DNA of 64,000 bases from Coenobita brevimanus (Eukaryota > Arthropoda > Malacostraca > Decapoda > Coenobitidae): assembly GCA_032717465.1 (NCBI GenBank), contig CM064653.1, positions 34,364,659-34,428,658 on the forward strand, written 5' to 3'. Below are positions 33,976 through 43,697 of the stretch, in pieces; the first letter of the stretch is position 1; every line of letters starts with the position of its first letter. The translations under genes were made by a program, and so were the position numbers. The notes under the pieces were generated by a model. It was not told the DNA's origin and did not search any database. It saw nothing but the letters and a program-made list of their open reading frames with translations.

Positions 33976-34042
33976 TTAAAGTTCTAAAATCAGTTTCATT
34001 TTCTTACAGATGTGAAAAGAATTGTCTGGTGCACTTGGCAAT

Positions 34043-34043
<1 letters not shown>

Positions 34044-34074
<31 letters not shown>
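34044..34074 (+). repeat. Poly(T) tract
   Basis: 31 consecutive T within the TTAA element. Confidence 0.95.
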
Positions 34075-34078
<4 letters not shown>

Positions 34079-34330
34079 CATCCTGTGATTCGCCATGATT
34101 CGCAGAAGAATTCATAAAATTACGGTATGTGTGCCATGTGGGTGAACACATCTGGGATGAAGTGACCACCTGACTGCTTGAGATGGTAGCATAGGGTCAT
34201 GTAAACATAGCAGTGACTTTCACTCCCATCCTATAATTGTTTGCAATTTTGTGTAATTCATGCTAACACGACATTACTGACGCTGGTATTGTAAAGCATT
34301 GTTTACCTTCAGGGGCTATTAAGGGGTTAA

Positions 34331-34555
34331 GGAGCATAATAATATTAACAGGGGAAATTTTTCAGCAACAACAGACAGTTTACCACTGAAAATAGTCAGA
34401 AAAATTCATAAACTGGAGGAATATTAATTGAATTTGTAAGGTCGTTCTGCGGCTTAAAGTTAGCCGTATATTTAGCGCTCATTCTTTTGTTCATTCTTGT
34501 GTGTATGTGTGAAAGGGAGAGTATTGATACAAACAGTAATGTACAGTTTTCCATT
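34331..34555. other. Spacer between inverted TTAA-element ends
   Basis: AT-rich spacer bounded by GGGGTTAA on the left and TTAACCCC on the right; no gene seen. Confidence 0.5.
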
Positions 34556-34745
34556 AACCCCTTAATAGCCACCAGTGTTGAATGACACTTAACCGTACCA
34601 GTGTCAGGGATGAGTTAGTGCGAGCTTATAAAAAACTGCGAACAATTATGGGAAGGGAACGACAGTCACAGGTATGTTGACACAACCCAATGCAACCATC
34701 TCAAGCAGTCAATCGATCACTTCGTCCCTGATATTTTTGCTCATA
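34556..34745 (-). repeat. Inverted copy of the TTAA-element right end
   Basis: Starts TTAACCCCTTAATAGCCACC and continues with ACCAGTGTCAG, CAAACAATTA-like text and ACCATCTCAAGCAGTCA, matching the reverse complement of 34118-34330. It represents a second element of the same family pointing the other way. Confidence 0.7.
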
Positions 34746-35085
34746 TAGCAAATGCACTATAACTTGATTAACCCTTAAGGTCCGCAAATTCCCAGCCACA
34801 AAAAGGCATCGATTTTTCATCTTTCACTGAGGTCAAATTTTCTCTTACTGATATGAAGAGCTTGAATTTACAAACCTGAAAATGCCAATCTCAGTCCCAT
34901 AGGCCTAATGGTTACCGCACAATCGACCGTCAAATACTATAATAGTAACCCATCGTGTCTGAACAAAAACAGGAAAATTTTGGCATATACCTATTTTTTG
35001 CCACATAAGCTTACAAAAATCAACCAGATCAATGTGAAATATGTGCTCGGGCATGAAACAAGCTGTATGAGTGCATGTAAAAAAT

Positions 35086-35170
35086 TCCATCCATCCATCC
35101 ATCGTCCAATCCTACATTGCCCCATGAGGAGCGTAGGAGCCCGGGGCTAGGCAGTTGGTCCTGACATTTG
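35086..35170 (-). repeat. SINE-C 3' fragment
   Basis: CCATCCATCCATCCATCGTC followed by CCTACATTGCCCCATGAGGA and GCCCGGGGCTAGGCAGTTGG: the body and (GATG)n tail of SINE-C in inverted orientation. Confidence 0.75.
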
Positions 35171-35215
35171 GGGGGAAAAAAAATTACCTTTGCATGCGAG
35201 ATAAAATATATTGAT

Positions 35216-35589
35216 TCACCACATATGTAAATCAGCATCCGCAAATGACTTGGCCTGATCTTGCGTGACTGCCATGGGTGATGAGACCTTGGTCTCTAGT
35301 GCCTCCAGTCTATTTGAAACATCTCTAATTGCCTGAAAGATTGGCTCAATAACTTTATCTTCAAACTCCTGCTTGGTGCTACTTCCTCCACCAGCCAAGA
35401 TCTCATCTGCTGGTGCAACACATTGGCTACACAGCCAGCGAAAGCCCAGCTGGTGGCTCTTCTTCATAAATAGATAGTCGCCTGCATCCAAGCTATATGA
35501 ACCCACTCACTGCAGTAGGCGCACTTCAGTGTTTTTGCACTTTTTGCTACAGACCTACTGCAGCGAGGGCATTGGTGTTGTTTGCTCAT
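35216..35589 (-). pseudogene. LINE ORF1-like fragment with PHD-type finger and coiled coil
   Basis: From the ATG at 35587-35589 (minus) it reads MSKQHQCPRCSRSVAKSAKT, then LKCAYCSEWVHIA. After a frame break near 35490-35510 it continues as AGDYLFMKKSHQLGFRWLCS with a CSQC ending. Cysteines and histidine fall in a PHD-like pattern (C-x2-C ... C-x2-C-x4-H ... C-x2-C). A heptad-like segment follows (EDKVIEPIFQAIRDVSNRLE), suggesting a coiled coil. PHD plus coiled coil is an ORF1 architecture known in some CR1-type LINEs. No ORF2 is attached. It could also be a fragment of a host PHD protein; the frame break argues against a live gene. Confidence 0.5.
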
Positions 35590-36524
35590 GGTAAAAGAGA
35601 AGAAAAAACAAAACAAAATGACAACAACAACAGCAAAAAGTATTTACAATACTACCTGTGATAAACCTGGGTAGCGCCGCCCCCGTTTGTGTCACCATAA
35701 TTTAGGAGGAAAAAAGAAAACCAAAAAAAACACAAAGAACAGAAATGGAAAAAAACAGGGTGTCTGCGAGGTCACCACGAGCAGATGGGGTATGACTTGA
35801 CTACCCTTCTAGGAAAGATAACCCAAACCGAGGTGCTGCAAAAATGCTGAGATGGTTGTGACAACTTTTCCCAATTCGAACTTTGTAGCAGCAGCAAATA
35901 CGTCACTTAGGCAAGACCTCATTGGTTACAATACTGCCACTCTATCAGTTAAATATCAGAGAGTCCACCTGTAATTTTACGTTAAAATTTTTGCTGTTTT
36001 GGTGTTGCAGTCACCAAGGAAAAACACCCCATTTGTGGTGCAAATCATCGCATCGATAACCAAGTCTTTATCGTTTCAGTTCCATCGACACAACAGGTTG
36101 GCAGTGGAGATTGTAGAATTTAGCATTGTGCGTGTGATGAATGCTACAGTGCCTCACTTTACACCAGCACTCGCATACCATGGGAACCTATATTACTGAA
36201 ACAAACCCTGACCTATATTAAGAGCTTAGTTTTTTTTTTTTTTTTTTTCATAACATGTGCTCCCAAGTACTCAGTGAGTGAATCAAATTTTAATCAATAG
36301 CTGAAAATCATCCAGGGGAAATGCCGCGTTTCTTACTTTCATCCTGTGATGGATATACGGGAAGGAAACTGATAATACAGCTCTCGCTCGCTTACTTGTC
36401 ACGTGCTTACAAAGCGCTCTTTACTGGTTTTATAGCTTATGTAAATTGTACTTCAAGTGAAGCTTGCAGCATGGCCTATGTAGACCTTCATTGTGCCTCA
36501 TAGAGATCTGTAGCTCAGCAAGGG

Positions 36525-36995
36525 TTAAAGGACAACGGAACAGTTTTAAATGTGCTAGGAAGTGATCAAATAAGAAAAAAGAATTAAGTGTTAAAAGATA
36601 GTTTCAGAGCATATATAATTGTTAGAGGATATATAGAAAACCATGTGTATGGATATTATATAGTGTTTAGGGATGATTATTACTGTGGTTGGGTAGTATA
36701 ATCATCATGATAGTATGTGCCTGGCTACCACAGACCTTGGGAGGTACTGTTATATGTATGATGTTTAGGCTACAAGCTTGGAAATTAGCCACACAGTAGT
36801 GTATTTTGAACTTGGAAATTACCCACCAGTACTCTGAGACAAAGTTCAAAGTCCCTTGGGAGCTACAGGACATTCTAAGCATAGCAGGTAGAGGTGGTAC
36901 ATCCTCACCTTCACCTCACAGCATTACTGTGAGGTGAGGGTGAGGATGTAAGGGCAGATTCTGTGACAGTTAAGGTAGGTTGCAGGAACACTGCA
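36525..36995. other. Non-coding, contains a strong hairpin
   Basis: No gene. Position 36899-36949 is a near-perfect inverted repeat, listed separately. Confidence 0.5.
36899..36949. repeat. 23-bp-stem hairpin
   Basis: Arms ACATCCTCACC...CACAG (36899-36921) and CTGTGAGG...GATGT (36927-36949) pair with one mismatch around a CATTA loop. Confidence 0.85.
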
Positions 36996-37860
36996 TCAGA
37001 TGCTGGGACCAGCAAGGCCATGGGGGTTCATCAGCAAACTGGTGTGTAGCACTGCAGAAAAAGCAGTAGGGGTCATTGGAATATGGACCACCCAGCGGTG
37101 ACATGCAAGGGTGGAACCTACTACACTGAGATCATCTAACTTTTTGACGGAGGTTGTTCCATGGCCACAGCGATAGCATGTATGACGTCTCAGTATGGGA
37201 AACACATTGATCCCTACAGAGAAGCAGGAATGTCCAAAGATAACCTGCTCCTGCAAGGAGCCCCTGAATTTGAGCTGCACCACCTGAGCTACCACCAAAT
37301 CCTCACCTCCATGGGAGTTGACTGTGAGACAAATGATCTCCAGCAGCTGGGAGGAACAGTAGCTGAGACAATGAAGATGATGTAAGAGTTCCTCATCTGA
37401 GACATCAGATGCGACAAGCATGATTTTCCCATAGGTAAATTCAGCACAGAAGTCAACCTGTGGAGATTTAAAAAAAAAAAATAGTGTTATCAACTGACCT
37501 TGCAATGTAGACAACTCTCTGAGCTTCGTGTATGGCACCATTGTCAGTTGAGAAAGGACAGACCCATTTCTCAGCGACACCACCCTCATCACTAGCAGTG
37601 GAAATTGTCCTCATCGCCTTTCCAAGAGCAGTGTCCACCTTGGTGGCAGGGGTGAATTCCATCTGAGTGTCATGGGAGTTAAGGTCAGTCACAGAGGGCT
37701 TCATGACGGTCCTGACACTGAGTATACATTCACTGGAAAAACAAAACAGTACTACGATGATAGCACAGCACAGTACACCAGTGCAGTGTACAGGGGTGAC
37801 ACAAAAACAACTCTGGGGAATGCACCTGAACCCAAAATGGTGAATGACATAGCCAAGAGG
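36996..37860 (-). pseudogene. Degenerate LINE ORF1/gag-like fragment with zinc-knuckle remnants
   Basis: Minus-strand frame reads VVQLKFRGSLQEQVIFGHSC then FSVGINVFPILRRHTCYRCG and HGTTSV; shifting frame downstream gives NDPYCFFCSATHQFADEP. The CYRCGHG and CFFC...H patterns resemble tandem CCHC knuckles of LINE ORF1 or gag-like proteins, which bind element RNA. The A-rich stretch near 37470 and further minus-strand coding-like text to 37860 (CSSQLLEI upstream; DTALGKAMRTISTASDEGG) may be its N-terminus. Frames are broken, no partner ORF2 is adjacent, and the family is unknown. Confidence 0.4.
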
Positions 37861-37950
37861 CATGCGTCTGATGGTGTCTAAACTCAGAACATGCTGGGCA
37901 GTATAAAAAGCTGCAAAAAATAATAGAGAAGCAAAAAGTTACTGAGCTAT

Positions 37951-37978
37951 AAAAAAAATAAATAAATAAATAAATAAA
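37951..37978 (+). repeat. (AAAT)n tract
   Basis: A-rich run resolving into about five AAAT units. Confidence 0.9.
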
Positions 37979-38594
37979 GAAGAAGACAGAGTGGAAGCAG
38001 CAAAACTGGGAAGAAGGTTAAACTATTGCATACAACCACAGTACTGTAGATGCAGACAGACATTGAATATTGTTGCACCACAATACACTTAGGTTGAAGT
38101 TTGACCTAATCGTGTGAGCTTGACATTTGGCTTGTTGAGCTTAGAATGAGATGTATGATGTAGACTGTTGGCCTCTTTTTTAAAAAACAATAGTTTAGTC
38201 CCATGGCTGACCCACATCTCTTCCACCAAGTTTGGTCCAAATCAGATCAAAATCATTTATTTATTTTTTATTTATTTATTTTTTTTCAGACACAAGGGTC
38301 AAAATCTGACACTGTACTGTTATTTTGACCTTTGACTATAATCACTTCAATCAGGAAGTATCAAAAGGCCATGCCCCATCCCGTCACCGCTGTGGATAAA
38401 GTAACATGTTCTCGTACCGCAGTGTCGGATACTCTTACTTGACAGCAGACTAAGACACTGATAACGTCTTTCAATTATTCATTGCACATTAAAAGGATGC
38501 TTTAATGTCTTTAAATGTGCATTTATTTTTGTACAAATTTCCCTCAGTATACTCGTGAAAGGTTCCTCTTCACAGTGAGACAAACCGTGAGTCT
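37979..38594. other. No gene seen
   Basis: AT-rich non-coding sequence upstream of the full-length PHD-LINE. Confidence 0.5.
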
Positions 38595-41500
38595 CTAAGT
38601 ATGGAGAGTAGACCAGCATAGTCCAGGGCGAGATGGGGCTCGGGCCTGTGCTAGAGGGTACAGGGCATTGCGGTTCCCAGGCTGCCGCTTCCGCCCAATA
38701 GAGAGGGGCCCGAACCTGGGAGTAGCGTCCCAGGAGGCTGCCCTATCAGTGGGTGTATAATGGCGGGATAGTTGCAGTGCCAAGACGCGCTTGGAGGGTG
38801 TCCCTGCAGCTGTCCTGGCAGGGTGCCTCGAGGCCACTACCACAGCCACTGGTAAGCTGGTGGGCTAGGGGTCCCAGATCCATTGCCTGGACCTGGGATT
38901 GTGCGATGAGTGGGACCTGTGCTGTGTCTGTCCCCATTTATTAATACTGAAGATGACAAAACAAAAAAGGTTTCAAAGCAAGCCTGAGGACAGTAAATCA
39001 CCCATGGGGATGAGGGTGGGTTCATGGAATGTGGGAAGTTTGAGGGGAAGAGCAGGGGAAGTCGTCGAGGCATTCAGTAGGAGGTGGGTGGACGTGGCGT
39101 GTTTGCAGGAAGTCCGGTACAGGGGTGGATCAGCCAGAAAGATTGTTGGGAAGGACTGTTGCTATAAGTTGTTTTGGCAGGGGAGGACAGATGGATATGG
39201 AGGTGTTGGTGTGATGGTTGCGGAGAAATGGGTGGAATATGTTATGAATGTTTTGAGAGTAAGCGATAGGATATTGGTTGTGAAAATTCTGTTGGGAAGA
39301 AAGATAGCTGTGATTATATCGGCATATGCTCCACAGGCAGGATTGGATGAATCAGAGAAAGATAGATTTTGGGATGATTTAATACGTGTAGTGGGTGGTA
39401 TGCGGGATGATGAGATAGTGATTTTGGGAGGGGACTTAAATGGTCATGTAGGTGAAGCAGCCCAAGGTTATGAAGGAGTGCATGGGGGCTGTGCATATGG
39501 TCTAAGGAATGCAGAAGGGGAAAGGATACTCGAGTTTGGGGAGGCAACGGACATGATTGTGTGCAACACATATTTTAGGAAAAGAGACAGTAGGTTAATT
39601 ACGTATGAGTCTGGGGGAAATAGCAGTCAGATAGATTATTTTCTGGTTAGGAGGGCCGATAGGAGGTTAGTGAGGGATGTTAAAGTTATAGGAAGTGAGG
39701 AGTGTGTGCAGCAGCACAAACTACTGATTTGTGATATGGTGCTTAAAGAACAAATGATGAAAAAGAGGACTTATGTACCTAGGAGGAAAATATGGAAGCT
39801 GAAAAACCAAGTAGTAAGGGATGCCTTCTATAGCGAGTTGAGGAGAGTGGTGGCTGAACAGGGAGCTGTAGACAGAGGCGTTAATGAACAGTACAGAGCC
39901 CTCAAGAACAATTTCTTGAGAGTTACTGATGTAACATGCGGCTGGACAAGAGGACCACCAAGACATAAAGTAACTTCATGGTGGGATGAGGGTGTAGAAG
40001 CTGCAATTAAGGAGAAAAGAAGGCTTTTCAGGGAATGGAAGAAGGGTGGTAGCAAAGAGGAATATTTGGCTGCCAAGCGTAGGGCTAGGAGAGAGGTATA
40101 CAGGGCAAAGTCTGAGTCACAGAGACAATTACTTGATAACCTAAATCATGGGGAAAGGAAAAATATATTTAGGGTGGCAGGTCAGGTGAAGAGGGATAAT
40201 CGGGATATCATAGGTGAGCAGTGTGTGAAGAATGATGAAGGAAGGGTAGTGGTGAACAGTGAGGATATTAAAGATGCATGGAGAGAGCATTATAACCGGT
40301 TGTTGAATGAGGAGTTTGACTGGGACAGGGAAGGTTTGGAGCCAGCAGATCCAGTGTCTGGCCCTTGGCCTTTGATTGATACTGCTACTGTGAGTGAGGC
40401 AATAGGCAGGATGAGGGTGGGGAAGGCAGCAGGTGTGTCTGGGTTGACTGCCGAAATGTTGAAGGCCTCAGGCGATATAGGGGTGAGTTTAGTCACTGAC
40501 CTGATAAATAGGATTATTTATGAGTGTGTTGTCCCAGATGATTGGCTGAAGAGTGTAATTGTAAATGTGTATAAAGGGAAGGGTGATGCCCTGGAAAGAG
40601 GGAATTATAGAGGTATAAAGCTTTTAGATCAGATAATGAAGGTAATGGAGAGAGTTTTAGAAGGTATGATTAGAGAAAGAGTGAATATTGATGAGATGCA
40701 GTTTGGGTTTATGCCAGGTAGGGGGACCACTGATGCCATATTCATTGTTCGACAGCTTCAGGAAAAATATATTGGTAGGAGAAGGGATCTTTATTTTGTT
40801 TTTGTTGATTTGGAAAAGGCCTTTGACAGAGTCCCTAGAGAGGTGGTGAAGTGGGCAATGAGAAAGCTTGGCTTGGAGGAGTGGCTGGTTAGGGTGGTTA
40901 TGGCCATGTATGTGGGTGCTCACACCCAGGTGAGAGTGAATGGAGATTTGAGTGATGAGTTTTCCGTGAATGTTGGTGTGCATCAGGGGTCAGTCTTGAG
41001 TCCCATGTTGTTTATCATGGTACTTGAAGCCCTTTCACGTGACTTTAGAAACGGACTCCCGTGGGAGTTGTTGTATGCTGATGATTTGGTGTTGATTGCA
41101 GAGAATGAAAGGGAGGCGGAGGAAAGGTTTAGGAAGTGGAGAGATGGTATGGGGCAAAAGAGTTTAAGGGTAAATGCAGATAAAACAAAAGTGATGATAT
41201 CTAGGGTTGGTGGCGGTACTGTCAAAGACGAGGGAGAGTGGCCATGTGCAGTTTGCCACAAGGGCGTGGGAAGTAATTCCATCTTGTGCGGTGTGTGTGA
41301 TAAATGGGTGCATAAGAGATGTAGTGGTATCAGAGGTAGACTGCGAGATAATGCTGATTTTATGTGCACGGCGTGCCGGGGTGAGCAGGTGGAGATCGTC
41401 AGACGTGAAAGAATTGAACTTGCTGGTGAATCTCTTGAGTGTGTGGAAGAGTTTTGTTATTTAGGAGACATGTTGTGTGCTGGAGGTGGGGCTGGAGCTA

Positions 41501-42078
41501 GCTCTGTGGCTAGGGTGAGAAGTGGTTGGAAGAAGTTCAGGGAGCTCTTGCCTCTCCTGACATTGAGGGGGCTCTCCCTACGTGCTAAGGGGTCTTTGTA
41601 TGCAGCGTGTGTTAGGAGTGTAATGCTGTATGGCAGTGAGACCTGGGCAGTGAAGGAGGAAGACATTCGCCGGCTCAGACGTACAGAAATGACAATGATT
41701 AGGTGGATGTGCAGTGCGTCCCTGCGTCCAAGGCCTGGAGGGGCTGGGTTTACAATGGAAGAGTTGAGAGGTAGGATGGGACTGGAGTGTATTGGTGTTG
41801 TGATGAGGAGAGGTAGATTGAGGTGGTTTGGACATGTGGAGAGGATGGGGGATGATAGTTGGGTGAGGAAGGTGAGAAGTGTTAATATTGGGGGTGGGGT
41901 TATGAGGGGTAGACCGAGAAAGACATGGGACGAGGTCATTAAGTGTGACCTTAGGGTTAAGGGACTGAACAGGGAGGCTGCAATGGATCGTGCAGCATGG
42001 AGAGCCGCCATTAGGTGACCAAGGCCGACACATGCAAGCATGTTGGAGCCTTTAAAAACGAAAACGAAAACGAAAACG
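38595..42078 (+). mobile_element. PHD-LINE, apparently full-length
   Basis: GC-richer 5' leader (about 38595-38898), one long ORF (38899-42018), a ~45-bp 3' UTR (CATGCAAGCATGTTGGAGCC) and a tail of repeated AACGAAAACGAAAACG. Truncated relatives lie at 22690-23636, 26097-26150, 50233-50922 and 52021-52618. The exact 5' border and target duplication are not resolved. The complete ORF and high similarity to other copies indicate a recent insertion. Confidence 0.85.
38899..42018 (+). CDS. Endonuclease-reverse transcriptase with PHD-like finger (intact LINE ORF, 1039 aa)
   Basis: One uninterrupted frame; an alternative start is the ATG at 38953 (MTKQKRFQSK). Endonuclease (residues ~38-280): SWNVGSLRGR (N44), CLQEVRYRGG (E71), YGGVGVMVAE, YAPQAG, LGGDLNGHVG (D179, N181), SQIDYFLVRR (D246) and QQHKLL (H273). 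Linker ~300-480 is basic. Reverse transcriptase ~490-770: NYRGIKLLDQIMKVMERVLE, QFGFMPGRGTTDAIF, VFVDLEKAFDRVPREVV, GVHQGSVLSPMLF and YADD at 726-729. A PHD-like C4HC3 finger begins at C783 (CAVCHKGVGSNSILCGVCDK, WVHKRC ... CTAC). The C-terminal domain has EFCYLGDML, LYGSETWAVKEED, LRWFGHVERMGDD and GRPRKTWDEV. It would nick target DNA and prime reverse transcription of its own RNA. It looks enzymatically intact. It belongs to the APE-type, RTE-like LINEs; the exact clade is not certain. Confidence 0.92.
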   Translation: MCDEWDLCCVCPHLLILKMTKQKRFQSKPEDSKSPMGMRVGSWNVGSLRGRAGEVVEAFSRRWVDVACLQEVRYRGGSARKIVGKDCCYKLFWQGRTDGYGGVGVMVAEKWVEYVMNVLRVSDRILVVKILLGRKIAVIISAYAPQAGLDESEKDRFWDDLIRVVGGMRDDEIVILGGDLNGHVGEAAQGYEGVHGGCAYGLRNAEGERILEFGEATDMIVCNTYFRKRDSRLITYESGGNSSQIDYFLVRRADRRLVRDVKVIGSEECVQQHKLLICDMVLKEQMMKKRTYVPRRKIWKLKNQVVRDAFYSELRRVVAEQGAVDRGVNEQYRALKNNFLRVTDVTCGWTRGPPRHKVTSWWDEGVEAAIKEKRRLFREWKKGGSKEEYLAAKRRARREVYRAKSESQRQLLDNLNHGERKNIFRVAGQVKRDNRDIIGEQCVKNDEGRVVVNSEDIKDAWREHYNRLLNEEFDWDREGLEPADPVSGPWPLIDTATVSEAIGRMRVGKAAGVSGLTAEMLKASGDIGVSLVTDLINRIIYECVVPDDWLKSVIVNVYKGKGDALERGNYRGIKLLDQIMKVMERVLEGMIRERVNIDEMQFGFMPGRGTTDAIFIVRQLQEKYIGRRRDLYFVFVDLEKAFDRVPREVVKWAMRKLGLEEWLVRVVMAMYVGAHTQVRVNGDLSDEFSVNVGVHQGSVLSPMLFIMVLEALSRDFRNGLPWELLYADDLVLIAENEREAEERFRKWRDGMGQKSLRVNADKTKVMISRVGGGTVKDEGEWPCAVCHKGVGSNSILCGVCDKWVHKRCSGIRGRLRDNADFMCTACRGEQVEIVRRERIELAGESLECVEEFCYLGDMLCAGGGAGASSVARVRSGWKKFRELLPLLTLRGLSLRAKGSLYAACVRSVMLYGSETWAVKEEDIRRLRRTEMTMIRWMCSASLRPRPGGAGFTMEELRGRMGLECIGVVMRRGRLRWFGHVERMGDDSWVRKVRSVNIGGGVMRGRPRKTWDEVIKCDLRVKGLNREAAMDRAAWRAAIR

Positions 42079-42270
42079 AAATATGAGGTTGTAAATAAAA
42101 GTGTATTACCACTGTCAGATACCTCCCTAACCCCCTCCTCTCTCTCTCTCTCTGTCAGCAGTTTGGTGTTTGGTAAGGCAGCTTGCTGCAGTTAATAATT
42201 TTATGATCCATTTAGCCGTCAATAATGACGTTTACAGGGTGCGCCACGTGGAGGCGGATCATCTCTACCC

Positions 42271-42322
<52 letters not shown>

Positions 42323-42509
42323 GTGTGGGATCTTCATTTAGGACTCACTATCATCACTTTCAGTGCTGCTGTTGTCTGACTGGCTTAGTTCAATTGAAAA
42401 TTACTCAAACATTTGTTCAAAGCAATATCTTTCTTATTATAGTCTTTTTTAATCTTCATTGCATGTTCTGCGCATTTTTTCTGGTATCTTTAGTCACATT
42501 ATCAAATAG
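42079..42509. other. Non-coding with long poly(T)
   Basis: Contains a short (CT)n run near 42139-42154 and a 46-base poly(T) at 42274-42319. No gene. Confidence 0.6.
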
Positions 42510-43697
42510 CTTGTAGTGTAACCTCTTCTACATTCTTCATAAATTTCATGTCATTTGAATTTTTCTTCTTTATTTCTTCTTTGACTTGAGCCCATATAAG
42601 TTCTGTTGGGTTAAACTGGCAATAGTATGGTGGAGGTCAGTGTACTTTATGCCTTGCAGCAGCAGCAAGTTCGTCGATTTCATAGCGCAGCTTGGCTTTC
42701 TTGTGAAGCTGAACAAGTTGATAAAGTTCAGCTCTGGTATGCAAGGAGTCATGGGGAATTTTGTTGTCACTTAACCACTTGATGATATCCCCTGTTCTTG
42801 ATTTTCCTGAAGGTGCCTTGTTCAGCTGCATGTTGTGATAGGGAGGGTTGTCCATGATAATTAATGATCTTGGAGGGATGTTAGGAATAAGTTGCTCCGA
42901 AAACCATTTTTTGAATGTATAGCTGGTCATTGAATCATAGTAATCTCCTTTATTACCAACCTTGGACTTGAACATTAAGAGTGCACCAGGAACAAAGCCT
43001 TCAGAACTTCCTGCATGGATAATGATGAATCTTCCACCTCTGCCGGATTTTGTGTGAGGCCCAATTGTACCATCCTTGTTCGTCCAGCACTGTTCAACGC
43101 TGCAATTTTGATTTACCCAGGTTTCATTGAGGTGAATTTCTGGTCTTGGATTTTCACTGCATCTGTTAGTCTTAAGTTCCCTTAGAAATTTGTTTCTGGC
43201 AGCTATGATGTCTGATCTCTTCATCAATGTAGCTCTGCTGCCACAATATTTCTTGTGTCTGAATGCCATACTCTTCAGCAATGTTCACAGGCTTTTTTTT
43301 CCTCCATGAAAGTCCACTGGTGGCTCTTTCAGTCTTTCTAACAATAAATCAAGTGTAAGCAGCTCTCCTCTTTCATAAAAGACAAGAATTTCTCTTCTTA
43401 TTGCATCCTTGTCAAAGTCATCAATTCTCCCAAGTACAGGTGACAACCGTTTCCGATAAAGTGGTGATTCTATTACTTTATCTTCTCTTCTCTTGCTCTG
43501 GAGTCTGATCTTGTTACAGGCTGTGAAACTTTCATTGCCTCAGAGGTTTTCTTCACCACATCTGCTATTGGCTCTTTCTTGTCCTTATCGAAATACTTGA
43601 AGATGTTGAGGACAATATTCCTGGCTTGGCTGACAAGTCTTCCTGCACTGGCTGGCCTACCAGGGATAGAGGTTGGGGTATTGATGGAGGACGCCAT
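42510..43697 (-). pseudogene. Mariner-like (IS630/Tc1-type) transposase, inactive
   Basis: Minus strand, N-terminus at 43697 (MASSINTPTSIPGRPASAGR; RNIVLNIFKYFDKDKKEPIA), with a probable HTH region. A frame break follows, then MLKSMAFRHKKYCGSRATLM, SDIIAARNKFLREL and the catalytic core. The first catalytic block reads HLNETWVNQN where HLDETW is expected (codon AAT at 43126-43128). The second is SLIIMDNPPYHN (Asp present). After a TGA at 42637-42639 comes YYCQFNPTELIWAQVKEE, with the third acidic residue. The enzyme family cuts and pastes at TA sites. The Asp-to-Asn change, the stop and the N-terminal frame breaks make it dead. Terminal inverted repeats were not found. Confidence 0.78.

Larger units (their letters stand above)
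33637..34326. mobile_element. TTAA-type element carrying a SINE-C
   Basis: TTAA at 33633-33636 and 34327-34330, with ends CCCTTAAATGGTC and the complement of CCCCTTAATAGCC. It contains an inverted SINE-C (33695-33975) and a poly(T) run (34044-34074). No ORF. Its right ~210 bp recurs in inverted orientation at 34556-34745. Confidence 0.6.
34772..36524. mobile_element. Possible TTAA-type element
   Basis: TTAA at 34768-34771 followed by CCCTTAAGG, and GCAAGGG before TTAA at 36525-36528. Only about five terminal bases are inverted, so the pairing is tentative. The interior contains a SINE-C fragment and an ORF1-like pseudogene, plus a poly(T) run near 36229-36248. Confidence 0.3.

Noticed and set aside
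37161..37385. Plus-strand protein-coding ORF
   Set aside because: It is the antisense of the zinc-knuckle-like frame on the minus strand and has no motif of its own.
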